Shown here in pieces: positions 46,196-55,698 of a stretch of 64,000 bases of DNA. The stretch's first letter is position 1, and the number at the start of each line of letters is the position of its first letter. Below the pieces are notes generated by a model. The model was not told the DNA's origin and did no database searches. It saw nothing but the letters and a program-made list of their open reading frames with translations. Source of the DNA: JAGVPT01 sp963717445 (GTDB lineage Bacteria > Bacteroidota > Ignavibacteria > UBA10030 > UBA8401). The position numbers and the translations under genes are program-made. The stretch covers positions 1,612,001 through 1,676,000 of the forward strand of contig OY970334.1 in the NCBI GenBank assembly GCA_963717445.1, read 5' to 3'.

Positions 46196-46209
46196 TATTA
46201 TTTTGATAA
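46196..46209. promoter_or_regulatory. Candidate activator-binding motif
   Basis: TATTATTTTGATAA, identical to 38441-38454, within a near-palindrome ATTATTTTGATAAT. About 62 bases upstream of the leftward and 80 bases upstream of the rightward sigma-54 promoter. Inferred. Confidence 0.4.
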
Positions 46210-46288
46210 TCTTTTACAAATTAATAAGAAATAACAAGCGCGCGGCTTGCATTTTTTGCATATTTACGCGTGATTTTCTATCAATGTA

Positions 46289-46304
46289 TGGCACTGCTTT
46301 TGCC
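46289..46304 (+). promoter_or_regulatory. Sigma-54 promoter for the tandem GH5-like genes
   Basis: TGGCACTGCTTTTGCC: perfect -24 box and TTGC -12 box with GG-N10-GC spacing. The predicted transcript starts about 40 bases before the start codon at 46354. Confidence 0.82.
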
Positions 46305-46353
46305 GTTTGAGCAGTGACAAATCATCGCGGAATAACTAAACCCGGCTTGCATT

Positions 46354-48156
46354 GTGAAAAAAATTCTCGGAATTTTTCTCCTTTTTGTCCTATGTTCTCT
46401 CCCCTTAGTCGCCCAATTCAAGAACTTTGTCACTGCAAAGGGAGACAAATTGATCGACGGCGATACCGAGCTTCGTTTCATTTCGTGCAACGTCCCGAAC
46501 CTTCCTTATGTTGAAGACTATCTTCCATTCAACGGAATCAATCAGTGGCGTTTGCCGGATAAATTCGAAATCCGTGATGCACTCACCACGATCAAACAAA
46601 TGGGGGGCAAGGTCGCCCGCATTTATGTCTTCTCGGTCAAGAAACAAAATGATACGACTGCAATTTTTTATATTGAAGGGCCGGGAAAATTCAACGAAGA
46701 GGCTTTCAAAACATTCGATACAGTTCTTCAAATTGCCAACGAGGTTGGGATCAGATTGATTGTGCCGTTTGTCGACAATTGGCTGTGGTGGGGCGGTCCC
46801 CGCGAGTACCAAGCGTTCCGCGGGAAGCCGAAGAATGCATTCTGGACAGACGATCAGTTAATTGCCGACTTCGAAAAAACCATTGAGTTCGTGCTCAACC
46901 GAACCAACACTATCACCGGCATTCCTTACAAACAGGACAAGGCCATCCTTGCGTGGGAAACCGGCAACGAAATCGTTGCTCCGTTTTCCTGGCAAAAGAC
47001 AATTGCATCCTACATCAAAAGCATCGACACGAGTCATTTAGTGATGGAAGGTACCCTCGCACGCGAGATTTCCGAGGAAGAGGTGGATGATCCGAGCCTT
47101 GATGTTCTCTCGACCCACTACTACTACGACCCGAAAGCTGCAGTCAAGTACATCGTGAAAAACCGCCAGATAACAAGGGGGAAGAAACCGTACATTGTCG
47201 GCGAGTTTGGGCTCGTCCCGACAGAAGATATTCGGATGATCATCGATACGGTCATCAATCAAGGTCTTTCCGGCGCAATGATATGGAGTCTGCGCTTCAG
47301 GGACCGCGACGGGGGATTCTATCATCACTATGAGTACGGCAATTTCGAAGCGTACCGATGGCCCGGATTCCCGAGCGGCGATTTCTACGACGAGCGCGTC
47401 GTCCTTGCACTCCTGCGTGAAAAAGCGCACGAAATCGACGGTACAACGACCGAACGGCTTCCTGTCCCCGCTTCGCCGCGATTGCTCGAAATCAAAGACG
47501 TAGCGGAAATATCCTGGCAAGGGTCAACCGGCGCGGAATCGTACATTGTTGAGCGAAAGGCTGACACCGATACAGGATGGAGTGTTGTCGGATCCGATGT
47601 CGACGAATCCCGCTATCAGTACCGCCCGCTTTTCTCCGATGAATCGGCTGAAATCGGAAAAAAATATTCGTACCGTGTTAAAGCAAAGAATGAAACCGGT
47701 CAATCGGAATACTCCAACGTTGTTGGACCTGTAGAAGTGACATCAAAAACAATGGTTGATGAAATGGAAAACTTCAACAAAATATTCCAGAAGGACGGCT
47801 CGCTGAAATTGCTGACGTTGGAGGATATTCGGAGAGCGAAAGAAGACCGCAGCCGGTTGGCGGGAGGCGCGGACAGCTATATCATCTATAAGATCGATGG
47901 AATAGGAACGGATATTACAGTCGACTATTTTGTTGCCGATACGACGAAGAAGATCGAAGTCTCTGTTTCAAAAGATTTGCAAAAATTTTCGGAAATCCCG
48001 ACAAAAAAAGAAATTGCCGTATTCGGGAAGAACGATTACGAATTCTTCGACGCTGTGAAATTGGAGGGAATAAACATTCCCGACAATTCGAAATACATAA
48101 AGCTCTCGCTGGAAGACGGTGTTCAAATCAGCCGGATAGAAATACGGTCGCGTTAA
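46354..48156 (+). CDS. Secreted GH5-like glycosidase A (probable beta-mannanase)
   Basis: 600 residues, GTG start, signal peptide KKILGIFLLFVLCSLPLVAQ. Catalytic barrel with RFISCNVPNLPYVED, TIKQMGGKVARIYVFSV, VPFVDNWLWWGG, the acid/base Glu in AILAWETGNEIV, STHYYY and the nucleophile Glu in PYIVGEFGLVP, as in GH5 mannanases/cellulases. A fibronectin-III-like domain (SWQGSTGAESYIVERK to YSYRVKAKNETGQSEYSNVV) and a C-terminal beta domain follow. No T9SS tail. Probably periplasmic or surface-anchored; a paralogue follows directly. Confidence 0.82.
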   Translation: MKKILGIFLLFVLCSLPLVAQFKNFVTAKGDKLIDGDTELRFISCNVPNLPYVEDYLPFNGINQWRLPDKFEIRDALTTIKQMGGKVARIYVFSVKKQNDTTAIFYIEGPGKFNEEAFKTFDTVLQIANEVGIRLIVPFVDNWLWWGGPREYQAFRGKPKNAFWTDDQLIADFEKTIEFVLNRTNTITGIPYKQDKAILAWETGNEIVAPFSWQKTIASYIKSIDTSHLVMEGTLAREISEEEVDDPSLDVLSTHYYYDPKAAVKYIVKNRQITRGKKPYIVGEFGLVPTEDIRMIIDTVINQGLSGAMIWSLRFRDRDGGFYHHYEYGNFEAYRWPGFPSGDFYDERVVLALLREKAHEIDGTTTERLPVPASPRLLEIKDVAEISWQGSTGAESYIVERKADTDTGWSVVGSDVDESRYQYRPLFSDESAEIGKKYSYRVKAKNETGQSEYSNVVGPVEVTSKTMVDEMENFNKIFQKDGSLKLLTLEDIRRAKEDRSRLAGGADSYIIYKIDGIGTDITVDYFVADTTKKIEVSVSKDLQKFSEIPTKKEIAVFGKNDYEFFDAVKLEGINIPDNSKYIKLSLEDGVQISRIEIRSR

Positions 48157-48205
48157 CCACGTGCATAGATTTACGAGTTGCTTTTCCCACAAACACACAT
48201 TTTTT

Positions 48206-50026
48206 ATGACTCGCCGTTCATACATCGCTCTCTTGCTTCTCGTTATCGCAACAAACCTTCCGGCTCAGTTTCAGGAGTTCGTCACCACGAAAGGCGATAA
48301 ATTAATGGAAGGCGGCAAGGAACTCAGGTTCGTTTCGTACAACCTACCCAATCTCCACTATATCGAAGACAACCAGGAATTCACGAACCCAAACCCCTGG
48401 CGTCCGGCAAACGAGTTTGAAATCCGGGATGCGCTCCTTGCGATCAAACAGGCAGGCGGGAGAGTGACACGGATGTACGTGATTTCCGTTCGAAAAACGA
48501 ATGAACCTGCCGATATCATCCGCCATGTCGAAGGGCCGGGCAAGTTCAACGAGGAGGCGTTCAAAGCGTACGATAAAGTGCTGCAAATTGCCAACGAGGT
48601 CGGTGTAAGAGTCATCATCCCGCTTGTCGACAATTGGTGGTGGTGGGGTGGCCCGGCAGAATATGCGGCGTTTCGCGGAAAGAAAAGAGAGGAATTCTGG
48701 ACTGATTCTCTTCTGATCTCCGATTTCAAGAAAACGGTTGAACATATTGTGAACCGTGTTAACACATACACCGGCATACCCTTCAAGGAAGACAAGGCAA
48801 TTCTCGAATGGGAGACCGGGAACGAGCTTGAACCGACAACGTACGAATGGACACGGACGATCGCCGCCTACATTAAGAGCCTCGATAAAAATCACCTTGT
48901 TCTTGAAGGAACGCACAGTAACGCTGTAAGCGACTCAGCTCTTGCCGACCCCAACATCGATGTGGTTTCCACCCACCACTATCTACCTGCCTATCAGATG
49001 ATTCCGTTGATGCTCAGCGCGCGTGCAAAGGCAAAGGGAAAGAAGCCGTACTTCATCGGCGAATTCGGATCTATGCACATCGACAGCATCAGATGCGTCC
49101 TCGATTCAGTCATCGCAAACGGCATTTCAGGAATTATGATCTGGGATATGCGTCAACATAACCGCGACGGCGGATTCTACTACCATGGCCAAACCTTCCG
49201 ATGGCCGGGCTTCCCATCCGGGTCGCGCAAGGATGAGGCCAATGTCATCAGCTTGCTGAGGCAGAAAGCATACGAGATCAATGGCCTTTCTCAACCGCCA
49301 TTACCTCCCCCCGCCGCGCCAACCGTTCTTCCAATTCCATCTCCATATAAGATTTCGTGGCAAGGATCGACCGGCGCAACATCATATATAATAGAGCGAA
49401 AGCCGAAATGGCGGTTGTTGTGGTGGCAGTGGGATGTGGTAGATTCTAACGCAAGCGACGCCAACATGAGGTACCGCCCCCTCTTTTCCGACAATTCCGT
49501 CGAACTTGGCAAGAGCTACTACTATCGGTTTATCGCTAAAAATGCATCCGGAATTTCGGATCCATCTGAAGAAACGAACTCGGTTGCTGCAAACAACCGA
49601 ACGATGGTGGACGAATTCGAAAACGACTCATGTATATTTGCCAAATCTGCGGATGTAAAATTCCTTCACGGGGGCCGCACGATGATTAGGGCAAAGGAAG
49701 ACGCAAATCGTTTACAGGGGCATTCCGGCGAATACATTATTTACAAGTTGCCTGAACGCATTGATTCTTTGTATCTTGATGTGTTCTTTACAAGCGCACA
49801 GCGTGACAGCAACATTGCATTTTCAACCGGTATCGCGCCGGAGAAATGTTCGCCTGTTGTTTCAATCCGGGAAGTATATGAACCGTATATGAATTATTAT
49901 GGATTTTATGCTGCTGGACGGTATATCCTTCGCAACATTCCTCCGGAAGACCGTTTTGTAAAAATTGACCTTGCAAACAGCATTCAATTGGGCAGGATCG
50001 AAATCTCGTACGGCAGCATGCGGTAG
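48206..50026 (+). CDS. Secreted GH5-like glycosidase B (paralogue of A)
   Basis: 606 residues from the ATG at 48206 (MTRRSYIALLLLVIATNLPAQ signal peptide); an earlier start would put extra residues before the signal peptide. Acid/base in AILEWETGNELEP, nucleophile in PYFIGEFGSMH, the same VDNWWWWGGPAEYAAFRGKK block, fibronectin-III-like domain (SWQGSTGATSYIIERK) and C-terminal beta domain as gene A. It lies 49 bases after gene A and is probably in the same sigma-54 transcript. Divergence in loops suggests different chain-length or substitution preference. Confidence 0.82.
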   Translation: MTRRSYIALLLLVIATNLPAQFQEFVTTKGDKLMEGGKELRFVSYNLPNLHYIEDNQEFTNPNPWRPANEFEIRDALLAIKQAGGRVTRMYVISVRKTNEPADIIRHVEGPGKFNEEAFKAYDKVLQIANEVGVRVIIPLVDNWWWWGGPAEYAAFRGKKREEFWTDSLLISDFKKTVEHIVNRVNTYTGIPFKEDKAILEWETGNELEPTTYEWTRTIAAYIKSLDKNHLVLEGTHSNAVSDSALADPNIDVVSTHHYLPAYQMIPLMLSARAKAKGKKPYFIGEFGSMHIDSIRCVLDSVIANGISGIMIWDMRQHNRDGGFYYHGQTFRWPGFPSGSRKDEANVISLLRQKAYEINGLSQPPLPPPAAPTVLPIPSPYKISWQGSTGATSYIIERKPKWRLLWWQWDVVDSNASDANMRYRPLFSDNSVELGKSYYYRFIAKNASGISDPSEETNSVAANNRTMVDEFENDSCIFAKSADVKFLHGGRTMIRAKEDANRLQGHSGEYIIYKLPERIDSLYLDVFFTSAQRDSNIAFSTGIAPEKCSPVVSIREVYEPYMNYYGFYAAGRYILRNIPPEDRFVKIDLANSIQLGRIEISYGSMR

Positions 50027-50212
50027 ATTAGAGTTTGACATACGGCACCGGAGTGGTTTTAGTTATTAGCTTTTGGCTGTTAGCTTTCTATTTCTGAGGA
50101 ACAGAAAGAAGAATGGCCGGTTCCAAAACCAACAGCTAAACCCAAATGGCCAAGAGCCCGTTTTTTACGAACGTGGAGTATACAATTAACAAACTTCGAT
50201 AAGGAATAAAAA

Positions 50213-51889
50213 ATGGAAGCGATAGGACTATCGTTCATCGATTGGGTCATCATCATAATCTATTTCGGTTTTGTCCTGGGGATCGGCATGTATCTTCGAA
50301 AGTACACCTTAAACCAGGAAGATTTTTTTCTTGCGGGACGAAAAAATTCTGTTTGGGTTGCCGGCCTCGCTTTTCTTTCTGCGAACCTTGGCGCTCTCGA
50401 GCTGCTCGGAATGACGGGCAACACTTTTAAGTACGGCATGTACGTCGCCCATTTTTACTGGATCGGCGCGATCCCTGCAATGCTCTTTCTCGGCGTGTAC
50501 ATGATGCCGTTTTACTACAGCAGCAAGATCAATTCCGTTCCGGGGTACCTTAAACTTCGGTTCGACGAAAAAACCCGCGTGCTCAACGGAATCGCCTTTG
50601 CGATTATGACGCTCCTCGTTTCGGGTATCAACCTCTACGCGATGGCTCTTGTGCTTCACACATTTCTTGGGTGGAATTGGGATGTGAGCATGTGGGCGTC
50701 GGCCATTACGGTCGCGGCGTATGTGTCGCTCAGCGGCCTGATGTCTGCAATCTTCACCGAGATTATACAATTTTTTTTAATCTGGTTCGGCCTCTTCCTC
50801 GTCTCGATCCTCGGAATCATTGAAATCGGCAGCGTGAAAGAAATCATGACGCGCATCAATGCGTTCAGCTCGCAGGTCTCCTTTACCACGCTCTGGTCAA
50901 CCTCATCCGACCCAACGCAGAATGGTATGTTCATCACGTGGGGAGGGATTGTTTTAGGACTGGGATTTGTTTTGTCGTTCGGCTATTGGACGACGGACTT
51001 CCTTGTTGTTCAGCGCGCGTTCTCCGCAAAAGATTTGCGAACTGCACGATTAACACCGATCCTCGCGTCCTTTTTCAAGATGGCATTACCTTTCATTGTC
51101 ATTCTCACCGGCCTGATCGCGATCGCACTCTCAATCGACCCGAAGAGTGGTTTCACGCTATTGCACGACGGTGGACATATAAATTACGATTCAGCGCTTC
51201 CGTTGCTTATTGCGCGGTACTACCCCCCCGGTTTGGTGGGATTGGGTGTCACGGCATTACTCGCGGGCTTTATGGCGGGGCAGGCTGGAAATGTGAGCGC
51301 GTTCAACACCGTGTGGACGTATGACATTTACAAATCTGTCCTGAACAAGAACGCATCGGACGCCCATTTGTTGTGGATGGGGCGTGTCTCCACGATCGTA
51401 GGGGTCGTGCTTTCTCTTATCACTGCATATTGGGCAAAGAGTTTTCCAAGTATTATGGATTATATGCAGGCAATTTTTTCCTGGGTTAACGCACCATTGT
51501 TTGCGACGATGCTCCTGGGAATGTTTCTCTGGTGGATCACACCCAGCGGTGCGTTTTGGGGACTGGTTGCAGGAATGTCGTCATCGTTTTTGATGTATCT
51601 CGCCGTGAAGTTTCATTGGTTTGCGGAAAGTATCATTACAATGTCGAGCGTCCAGAGCGATATGGCGGCAAACTTTTGGCGGGCATGGTGGGCATGGTTG
51701 ATTTGTGCCGGCGTTACCATCGTGGTCAGCCTCCTCACGAAAAAAAGACCGAAAGAGGAACTTGTCGGCCTGGTAAAAGGATTGACCGAAGAGAAGTATG
51801 ACCAGCACTTGCCGTTTACAAAGCGCCCGGAGTTTTATGCCATTATTTCTCTTGCCGTACTCATCGCGTTAAACATTCTATTTTGGTAA
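50213..51889 (+). CDS. SSS-family sodium:solute symporter (sugar type)
   Basis: 558 residues, about 13-14 transmembrane helices. The N-terminal DWVIIIIYFGFVLGIGMYLRK, the block EDFFLAGRKNSVWVAGLAFLSANLGALELLGMTG and the region GYWTTDFLVVQRAFSAKD..R are those of the SGLT-like branch. AAGGAA precedes the ATG. It heads a rightward operon with galK, galT and alpha-galactosidase, so galactose or a galactoside is the likely substrate. A small membrane protein gene follows at 13 bases and may be an accessory subunit. Confidence 0.9.
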   Translation: MEAIGLSFIDWVIIIIYFGFVLGIGMYLRKYTLNQEDFFLAGRKNSVWVAGLAFLSANLGALELLGMTGNTFKYGMYVAHFYWIGAIPAMLFLGVYMMPFYYSSKINSVPGYLKLRFDEKTRVLNGIAFAIMTLLVSGINLYAMALVLHTFLGWNWDVSMWASAITVAAYVSLSGLMSAIFTEIIQFFLIWFGLFLVSILGIIEIGSVKEIMTRINAFSSQVSFTTLWSTSSDPTQNGMFITWGGIVLGLGFVLSFGYWTTDFLVVQRAFSAKDLRTARLTPILASFFKMALPFIVILTGLIAIALSIDPKSGFTLLHDGGHINYDSALPLLIARYYPPGLVGLGVTALLAGFMAGQAGNVSAFNTVWTYDIYKSVLNKNASDAHLLWMGRVSTIVGVVLSLITAYWAKSFPSIMDYMQAIFSWVNAPLFATMLLGMFLWWITPSGAFWGLVAGMSSSFLMYLAVKFHWFAESIITMSSVQSDMAANFWRAWWAWLICAGVTIVVSLLTKKRPKEELVGLVKGLTEEKYDQHLPFTKRPEFYAIISLAVLIALNILFW

Positions 51890-51902
51890 AAGGAGAGTCG
51901 CT

Positions 51903-52109
51903 ATGCCTGAACATGCAATGAAACCCATCTGGTATTTTGTCGGATTAATCCTTACGATCATGGGCGTGCTTATCATGCTGAGCGGAATCTATAACCTTAT
52001 CAGCCCGCCCGCAGTCAAAACGGTACTCGCGGAATTACATCCCGATATTTGGTGGGGAGCGCTGATGATTATTTTTGGCGGAACGATGTACATCAAGACG
52101 AGAAAGTAA
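51903..52109 (+). CDS. Small two-helix membrane protein
   Basis: 68 residues with two hydrophobic helices (YFVGLILTIMGVLIMLSGIY and WWGALMIIFGGTMYI). AAAGGAGAG is placed well before the ATG. Gap of 13 bases from the SSS symporter and 13 from galK. Small proteins in this position are common next to SSS symporters; function unknown. Confidence 0.8.
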   Translation: MPEHAMKPIWYFVGLILTIMGVLIMLSGIYNLISPPAVKTVLAELHPDIWWGALMIIFGGTMYIKTRK

Positions 52110-52122
52110 TCGCCATAAACGC

Positions 52123-53301
52123 ATGATAAATTTTGCCGAAACGGTTGAAAACAGATTCAAAGAGTTATTCAATGAGCAGCCGGTGATCGTCCGTTCGCCC
52201 GGAAGAGCGAACCTGATCGGCGAACACACCGATTATAACCTGGGCTTCGTCTTGCCGTGCGCCATTGATAAAGCAATCTATTTTGCCGTGAGTCCCCGGC
52301 AGGATAACTATTGCAAGTTTTACGCTCTCAACATGGATGAAAGTTTTGAAACGAGCATCGACCATCTGACAAGATCCGAAAAGGGATGGCCGAACTATTT
52401 GATGGGCGTTCTTGACCAGCTCAACAACACCGGATGCAAACTTACCGGATTCAACTGCGTGTTCGGAGGAGACATCCCCGTCGGAGCAGGCTTAGCATCG
52501 TCAGCCGCGCTCGAAGCGGGTCTCGCTTTTACACTGAATCACATTTTCGACTTACATATCGACAAGCTCTCTCTGGTGAAACTAGCACAAAGGGCTGAGA
52601 ACGAGTTTGTCGGCCTCCAGTGCGGAATCATGGATCAGTTTATCAATATTTTCGGTGAAAGCGGAACGGTCCTTCGAATTGACTGCAGGTCACTGGAGTA
52701 TCGGTATTTCCCTTTTGATTTCGATGATGTCTCGATCGTCCTCTTCAATTCAAACGTGTCTCATTCTCTCGCCTCATCTCAATACAATCAAAGAAGAAAA
52801 GAATGCAGCGAGGGAGTCAATCATATCAAGAACTATGACAACCATGTTCAGAGCCTCCGGGATGTTTCGGTCGATATGCTGAACGGATTCAAATCCACTT
52901 TAAACGCGACCGTCTACCGGCGGTGCAGGTACGTCATCGAAGAAAATGATCGGCTGGTGCAAGCCTGCAACGCGCTGGAAAAAAAAGATCTTACGACCTT
53001 CGGCCGTCTTATGGTCCAGACGCACGACTGTTTGAGCCGGGATTATGAAGTGAGCTGCAAAGAACTCGATTATTTGGTCGACCTCGTGAGGGATCATCCC
53101 CAGGTGTACGGCTCACGAATGATGGGAGGAGGATTCGGTGGCTGCACGATCAATCTTGTCGAACCCGGTTCCGTCGACGATGTCGGTAAAATGGTCGGCG
53201 AAAAATATTCCAAAAAATTCGGCATCGAAACAACAATGTATGCGACTTCAATCGGTTCGGGAACAAGCATTATAGGCGTCAATGAAAATGCAAAGGTCTG
53301 A
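52123..53301 (+). CDS. galK: Galactokinase
   Basis: 392 residues. GHMP kinase signature motifs: VRSPGRANLIGEHTDYNLGF with the galactokinase signature, the ATP loop GDIPVGAGLASSAALEAG and C-terminal GSRMMGGGFGGCTINLVE. The ATG at 52123 (MINFAETVENRF) is chosen; the frame is open further up inside the preceding gene. Phosphorylates galactose freed by the alpha-galactosidase. Overlaps galT by 20 bases. Confidence 0.95.
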   Translation: MINFAETVENRFKELFNEQPVIVRSPGRANLIGEHTDYNLGFVLPCAIDKAIYFAVSPRQDNYCKFYALNMDESFETSIDHLTRSEKGWPNYLMGVLDQLNNTGCKLTGFNCVFGGDIPVGAGLASSAALEAGLAFTLNHIFDLHIDKLSLVKLAQRAENEFVGLQCGIMDQFINIFGESGTVLRIDCRSLEYRYFPFDFDDVSIVLFNSNVSHSLASSQYNQRRKECSEGVNHIKNYDNHVQSLRDVSVDMLNGFKSTLNATVYRRCRYVIEENDRLVQACNALEKKDLTTFGRLMVQTHDCLSRDYEVSCKELDYLVDLVRDHPQVYGSRMMGGGFGGCTINLVEPGSVDDVGKMVGEKYSKKFGIETTMYATSIGSGTSIIGVNENAKV

Positions 53302-54337
53302 GTTTGCGAAGTATCCTCATCGCCGAAAAAATATCTTAACCGATGAGTGGGTGCTCGTTTCGCCCCATCGAATGGAACGGCCGTGGCAGGGTGAAATTTC
53401 ATCCCGCGAAAATGAGCGGAGGCCTGCATACGACCCTGAATGTTATTTATGCCCCGGCAACAAACGGGCAAACGGTGAAACAAATCCCAGCTACCACGAC
53501 ACGTTTGTCTTTACGAACGATTTCTCTGCCCTGCTTTCGGACATCCCCTCTATCAGAAACACCACAGACGGCCTGCTGCTATCAAAAACAGAAAAAGGAA
53601 TCTGCAGGGTAGTCAATTTTTCACCGCGGCACGATATCACGCTGGCCGAAATGGATGAACGGGGAATCGAAAAAATCATTTCCACCTGGCAGGAAGAATT
53701 CAAATCATTAGGCTCGGACCCCAGAATCAATCACGTACAAATATTTGAAAACAAGGGGGCAATAATGGGGAACAGCAACCCGCATCCGCATGGGCAAATT
53801 TGGGCACAGCAAAGCATCCCCAGGGAATCGGCGAAAGAACTGCGGCAATTCAAACGCTACTACTCGACAAAAAAAAGGAGCCTGCTGGCCGATTATCTTA
53901 CGCTCGAGCTTCGACTCAAGGATAGAATTGTTTATGAAAACAGTTCTCATGCCGTCGTCGTGCCGTACTGGGCGGTCTGGCCGTACGAAACGATCATTAT
54001 CTCAAAACGAAAAATACCATCCATCCTGCGCTTTACTGAAAAGGAAAAGAAAGATTTTGCAGACGCCCTGAAGGCTATTACAGCGAAGTACGATAATTTA
54101 TTTAAGACTTCGTTCCCGTATTCCGCCGGATTACACCAGGCCCCGACGGACGGAAAAGAGCACAACGAGTGGCATTTCCATATGCACTTTTACCCGCCGC
54201 TGTTAAGGTCGGCGAACGTGAAGAAATTTATGGTTGGATATGAAATGCTAGCGGAGCCTCAACGAGACATCACCCCGGAGCATAGCGCCGCGATCTTGCG
54301 GGAATTGCCGAAGGTTCATTTTAAGTCTGCGCACTAG
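53282..54337 (+). CDS. galT: Galactose-1-phosphate uridylyltransferase
   Basis: 351 residues. HIT-fold enzyme with the catalytic HPH in NSNPHPHGQIWAQQ, an N-terminal Zn site (CYLCPGNKRANGE) and the second Zn/His region HQAPTDGKEHNEWHFHMHFYPP. Converts Gal-1-P and UDP-glucose to Glc-1-P and UDP-galactose. The start overlaps galK by 20 bases; a second ATG six bases on is equally possible. UDP-galactose 4-epimerase is not encoded in the window. Confidence 0.95.
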   Translation: MKMQRSEFAKYPHRRKNILTDEWVLVSPHRMERPWQGEISSRENERRPAYDPECYLCPGNKRANGETNPSYHDTFVFTNDFSALLSDIPSIRNTTDGLLLSKTEKGICRVVNFSPRHDITLAEMDERGIEKIISTWQEEFKSLGSDPRINHVQIFENKGAIMGNSNPHPHGQIWAQQSIPRESAKELRQFKRYYSTKKRSLLADYLTLELRLKDRIVYENSSHAVVVPYWAVWPYETIIISKRKIPSILRFTEKEKKDFADALKAITAKYDNLFKTSFPYSAGLHQAPTDGKEHNEWHFHMHFYPPLLRSANVKKFMVGYEMLAEPQRDITPEHSAAILRELPKVHFKSAH

Positions 54338-54420
54338 AAAGAAGGTCGGTTGACGGCCGCATCGTTAAAAGATGTTGCAACAACTGATTGTTTTTGGGGA
54401 ACTATAAAGGAGAACGTAGA

Positions 54421-55632
54421 ATGAAAACATCGCTGAAAATTTTGATGATCGTCATCTGTGTCATTTCTTCAAGCCTTTACGGACAGAAATTCGAAAGATT
54501 GGCGTTAACTCCTCCCATGGGCTGGAACAGTTGGAACAAGTTCGGAACCAATGTTGATGAAAAAATGATCCGCGAAATTGCCAACGCAATGGTTTCGAGC
54601 GGAATGAAAGAGGCCGGGTACCAATATATTGTCATCGATGATTTCTGGCACGGAGGTCGCGACAGCCTTGGTTTCATCTATCCCGACCCTCAGCGATTTC
54701 CATCCGGAATGAAAGCGCTCGCCGATTATATCCATTTAAAAGGACTGAAGTTCGGAATTTATTCTTGCGCAGGGGATAAAACATGCGGCGGGCTTCCGGG
54801 GAGCCGGGGACACGAATACCAGGATGCTCTCACCTATGCAAAGTGGGGCGTCGATTATTTAAAATATGATTGGTGCAATACTGACGGGTTGAGTTCCATC
54901 GGAGCATATACGACAATGCGGAACGCGCTGTACGCCGCCGGCAGGCCTGTTGTTTTCAGCCTGTGCGAATGGGGCGATACGAAACCGTGGGAATGGGCGA
55001 AGGATGTCGGTCATCTCTGGCGCACCACCGGAGATATCACGAATTGCTTCGATTGTGAGAAAAACCATGGAACGTGGTCGTCATGGGGTGTCATGAAAAT
55101 TGTTGAGATGCGGAAAGACATACGCAAGTACGCAGGTCCCGGCCATTGGAACGATCCCGATATGCTTGAAGTCGGCAATGGGATGTCGGTCAACGAAGAC
55201 AGGGCGCATTTTTCACTCTGGTGTATGATGGCAGCCCCGCTTATTGCAGGAAATGACCTGCGGTCGATGAGCAAAGAAACGACCGATATTCTCACAAACC
55301 ACGAAGTCATCGATGTCGACCAGGATTCGCTCGGCGTTCAGGGCTTTCGTTACAGCGCAAAAGACAGCATGGAAGTCTGGGTAAAACCGCTTTCGCACGG
55401 AGACTGGGCGGTCTGCTTCCTTAACCGCTCGTCCAATCCTCAAACGATTGATTTCGACTGGTCAAAAAATATTATTGTTGACGACGTATCAAACAGAACC
55501 TTAAACACGAACGAAACTGTTTACAAAATCCGCAACCTGTGGGAGAAAAAATATCTTGGCGACACAAAAAAGAACACCAGCGCCGAGCTTGGAACACACG
55601 ATGTCCTGATGCTGTGGTTATCAAGTCGATAA
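54421..55632 (+). CDS. Secreted GH27 alpha-galactosidase
   Basis: 403 residues from the ATG at 54421 (AAAGGAG 8 bases upstream), signal peptide MKTSLKILMIVICVISSSLY. GH27 landmarks are LALTPPMGWNSWNKFG, YIVIDDFWHGG, GIYSCAGDKTCGGLPGS, the nucleophile Asp in VDYLKYDWCNTDG, WRTTGDI with the acid/base Asp and the region GPGHWNDPDMLEVGNG. Removes alpha-1,6-galactosyl branches from galactomannan or melibiose-type sugars. The short beta domain is at the C-terminus. Clustered with galK and galT. Confidence 0.95.
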   Translation: MKTSLKILMIVICVISSSLYGQKFERLALTPPMGWNSWNKFGTNVDEKMIREIANAMVSSGMKEAGYQYIVIDDFWHGGRDSLGFIYPDPQRFPSGMKALADYIHLKGLKFGIYSCAGDKTCGGLPGSRGHEYQDALTYAKWGVDYLKYDWCNTDGLSSIGAYTTMRNALYAAGRPVVFSLCEWGDTKPWEWAKDVGHLWRTTGDITNCFDCEKNHGTWSSWGVMKIVEMRKDIRKYAGPGHWNDPDMLEVGNGMSVNEDRAHFSLWCMMAAPLIAGNDLRSMSKETTDILTNHEVIDVDQDSLGVQGFRYSAKDSMEVWVKPLSHGDWAVCFLNRSSNPQTIDFDWSKNIIVDDVSNRTLNTNETVYKIRNLWEKKYLGDTKKNTSAELGTHDVLMLWLSSR

Positions 55633-55698
55633 CCTCCAATAGGGAAATATCACCGTAACCATGGTGTGAGTTTTCAATTATCATAGATAGGTGTGACG

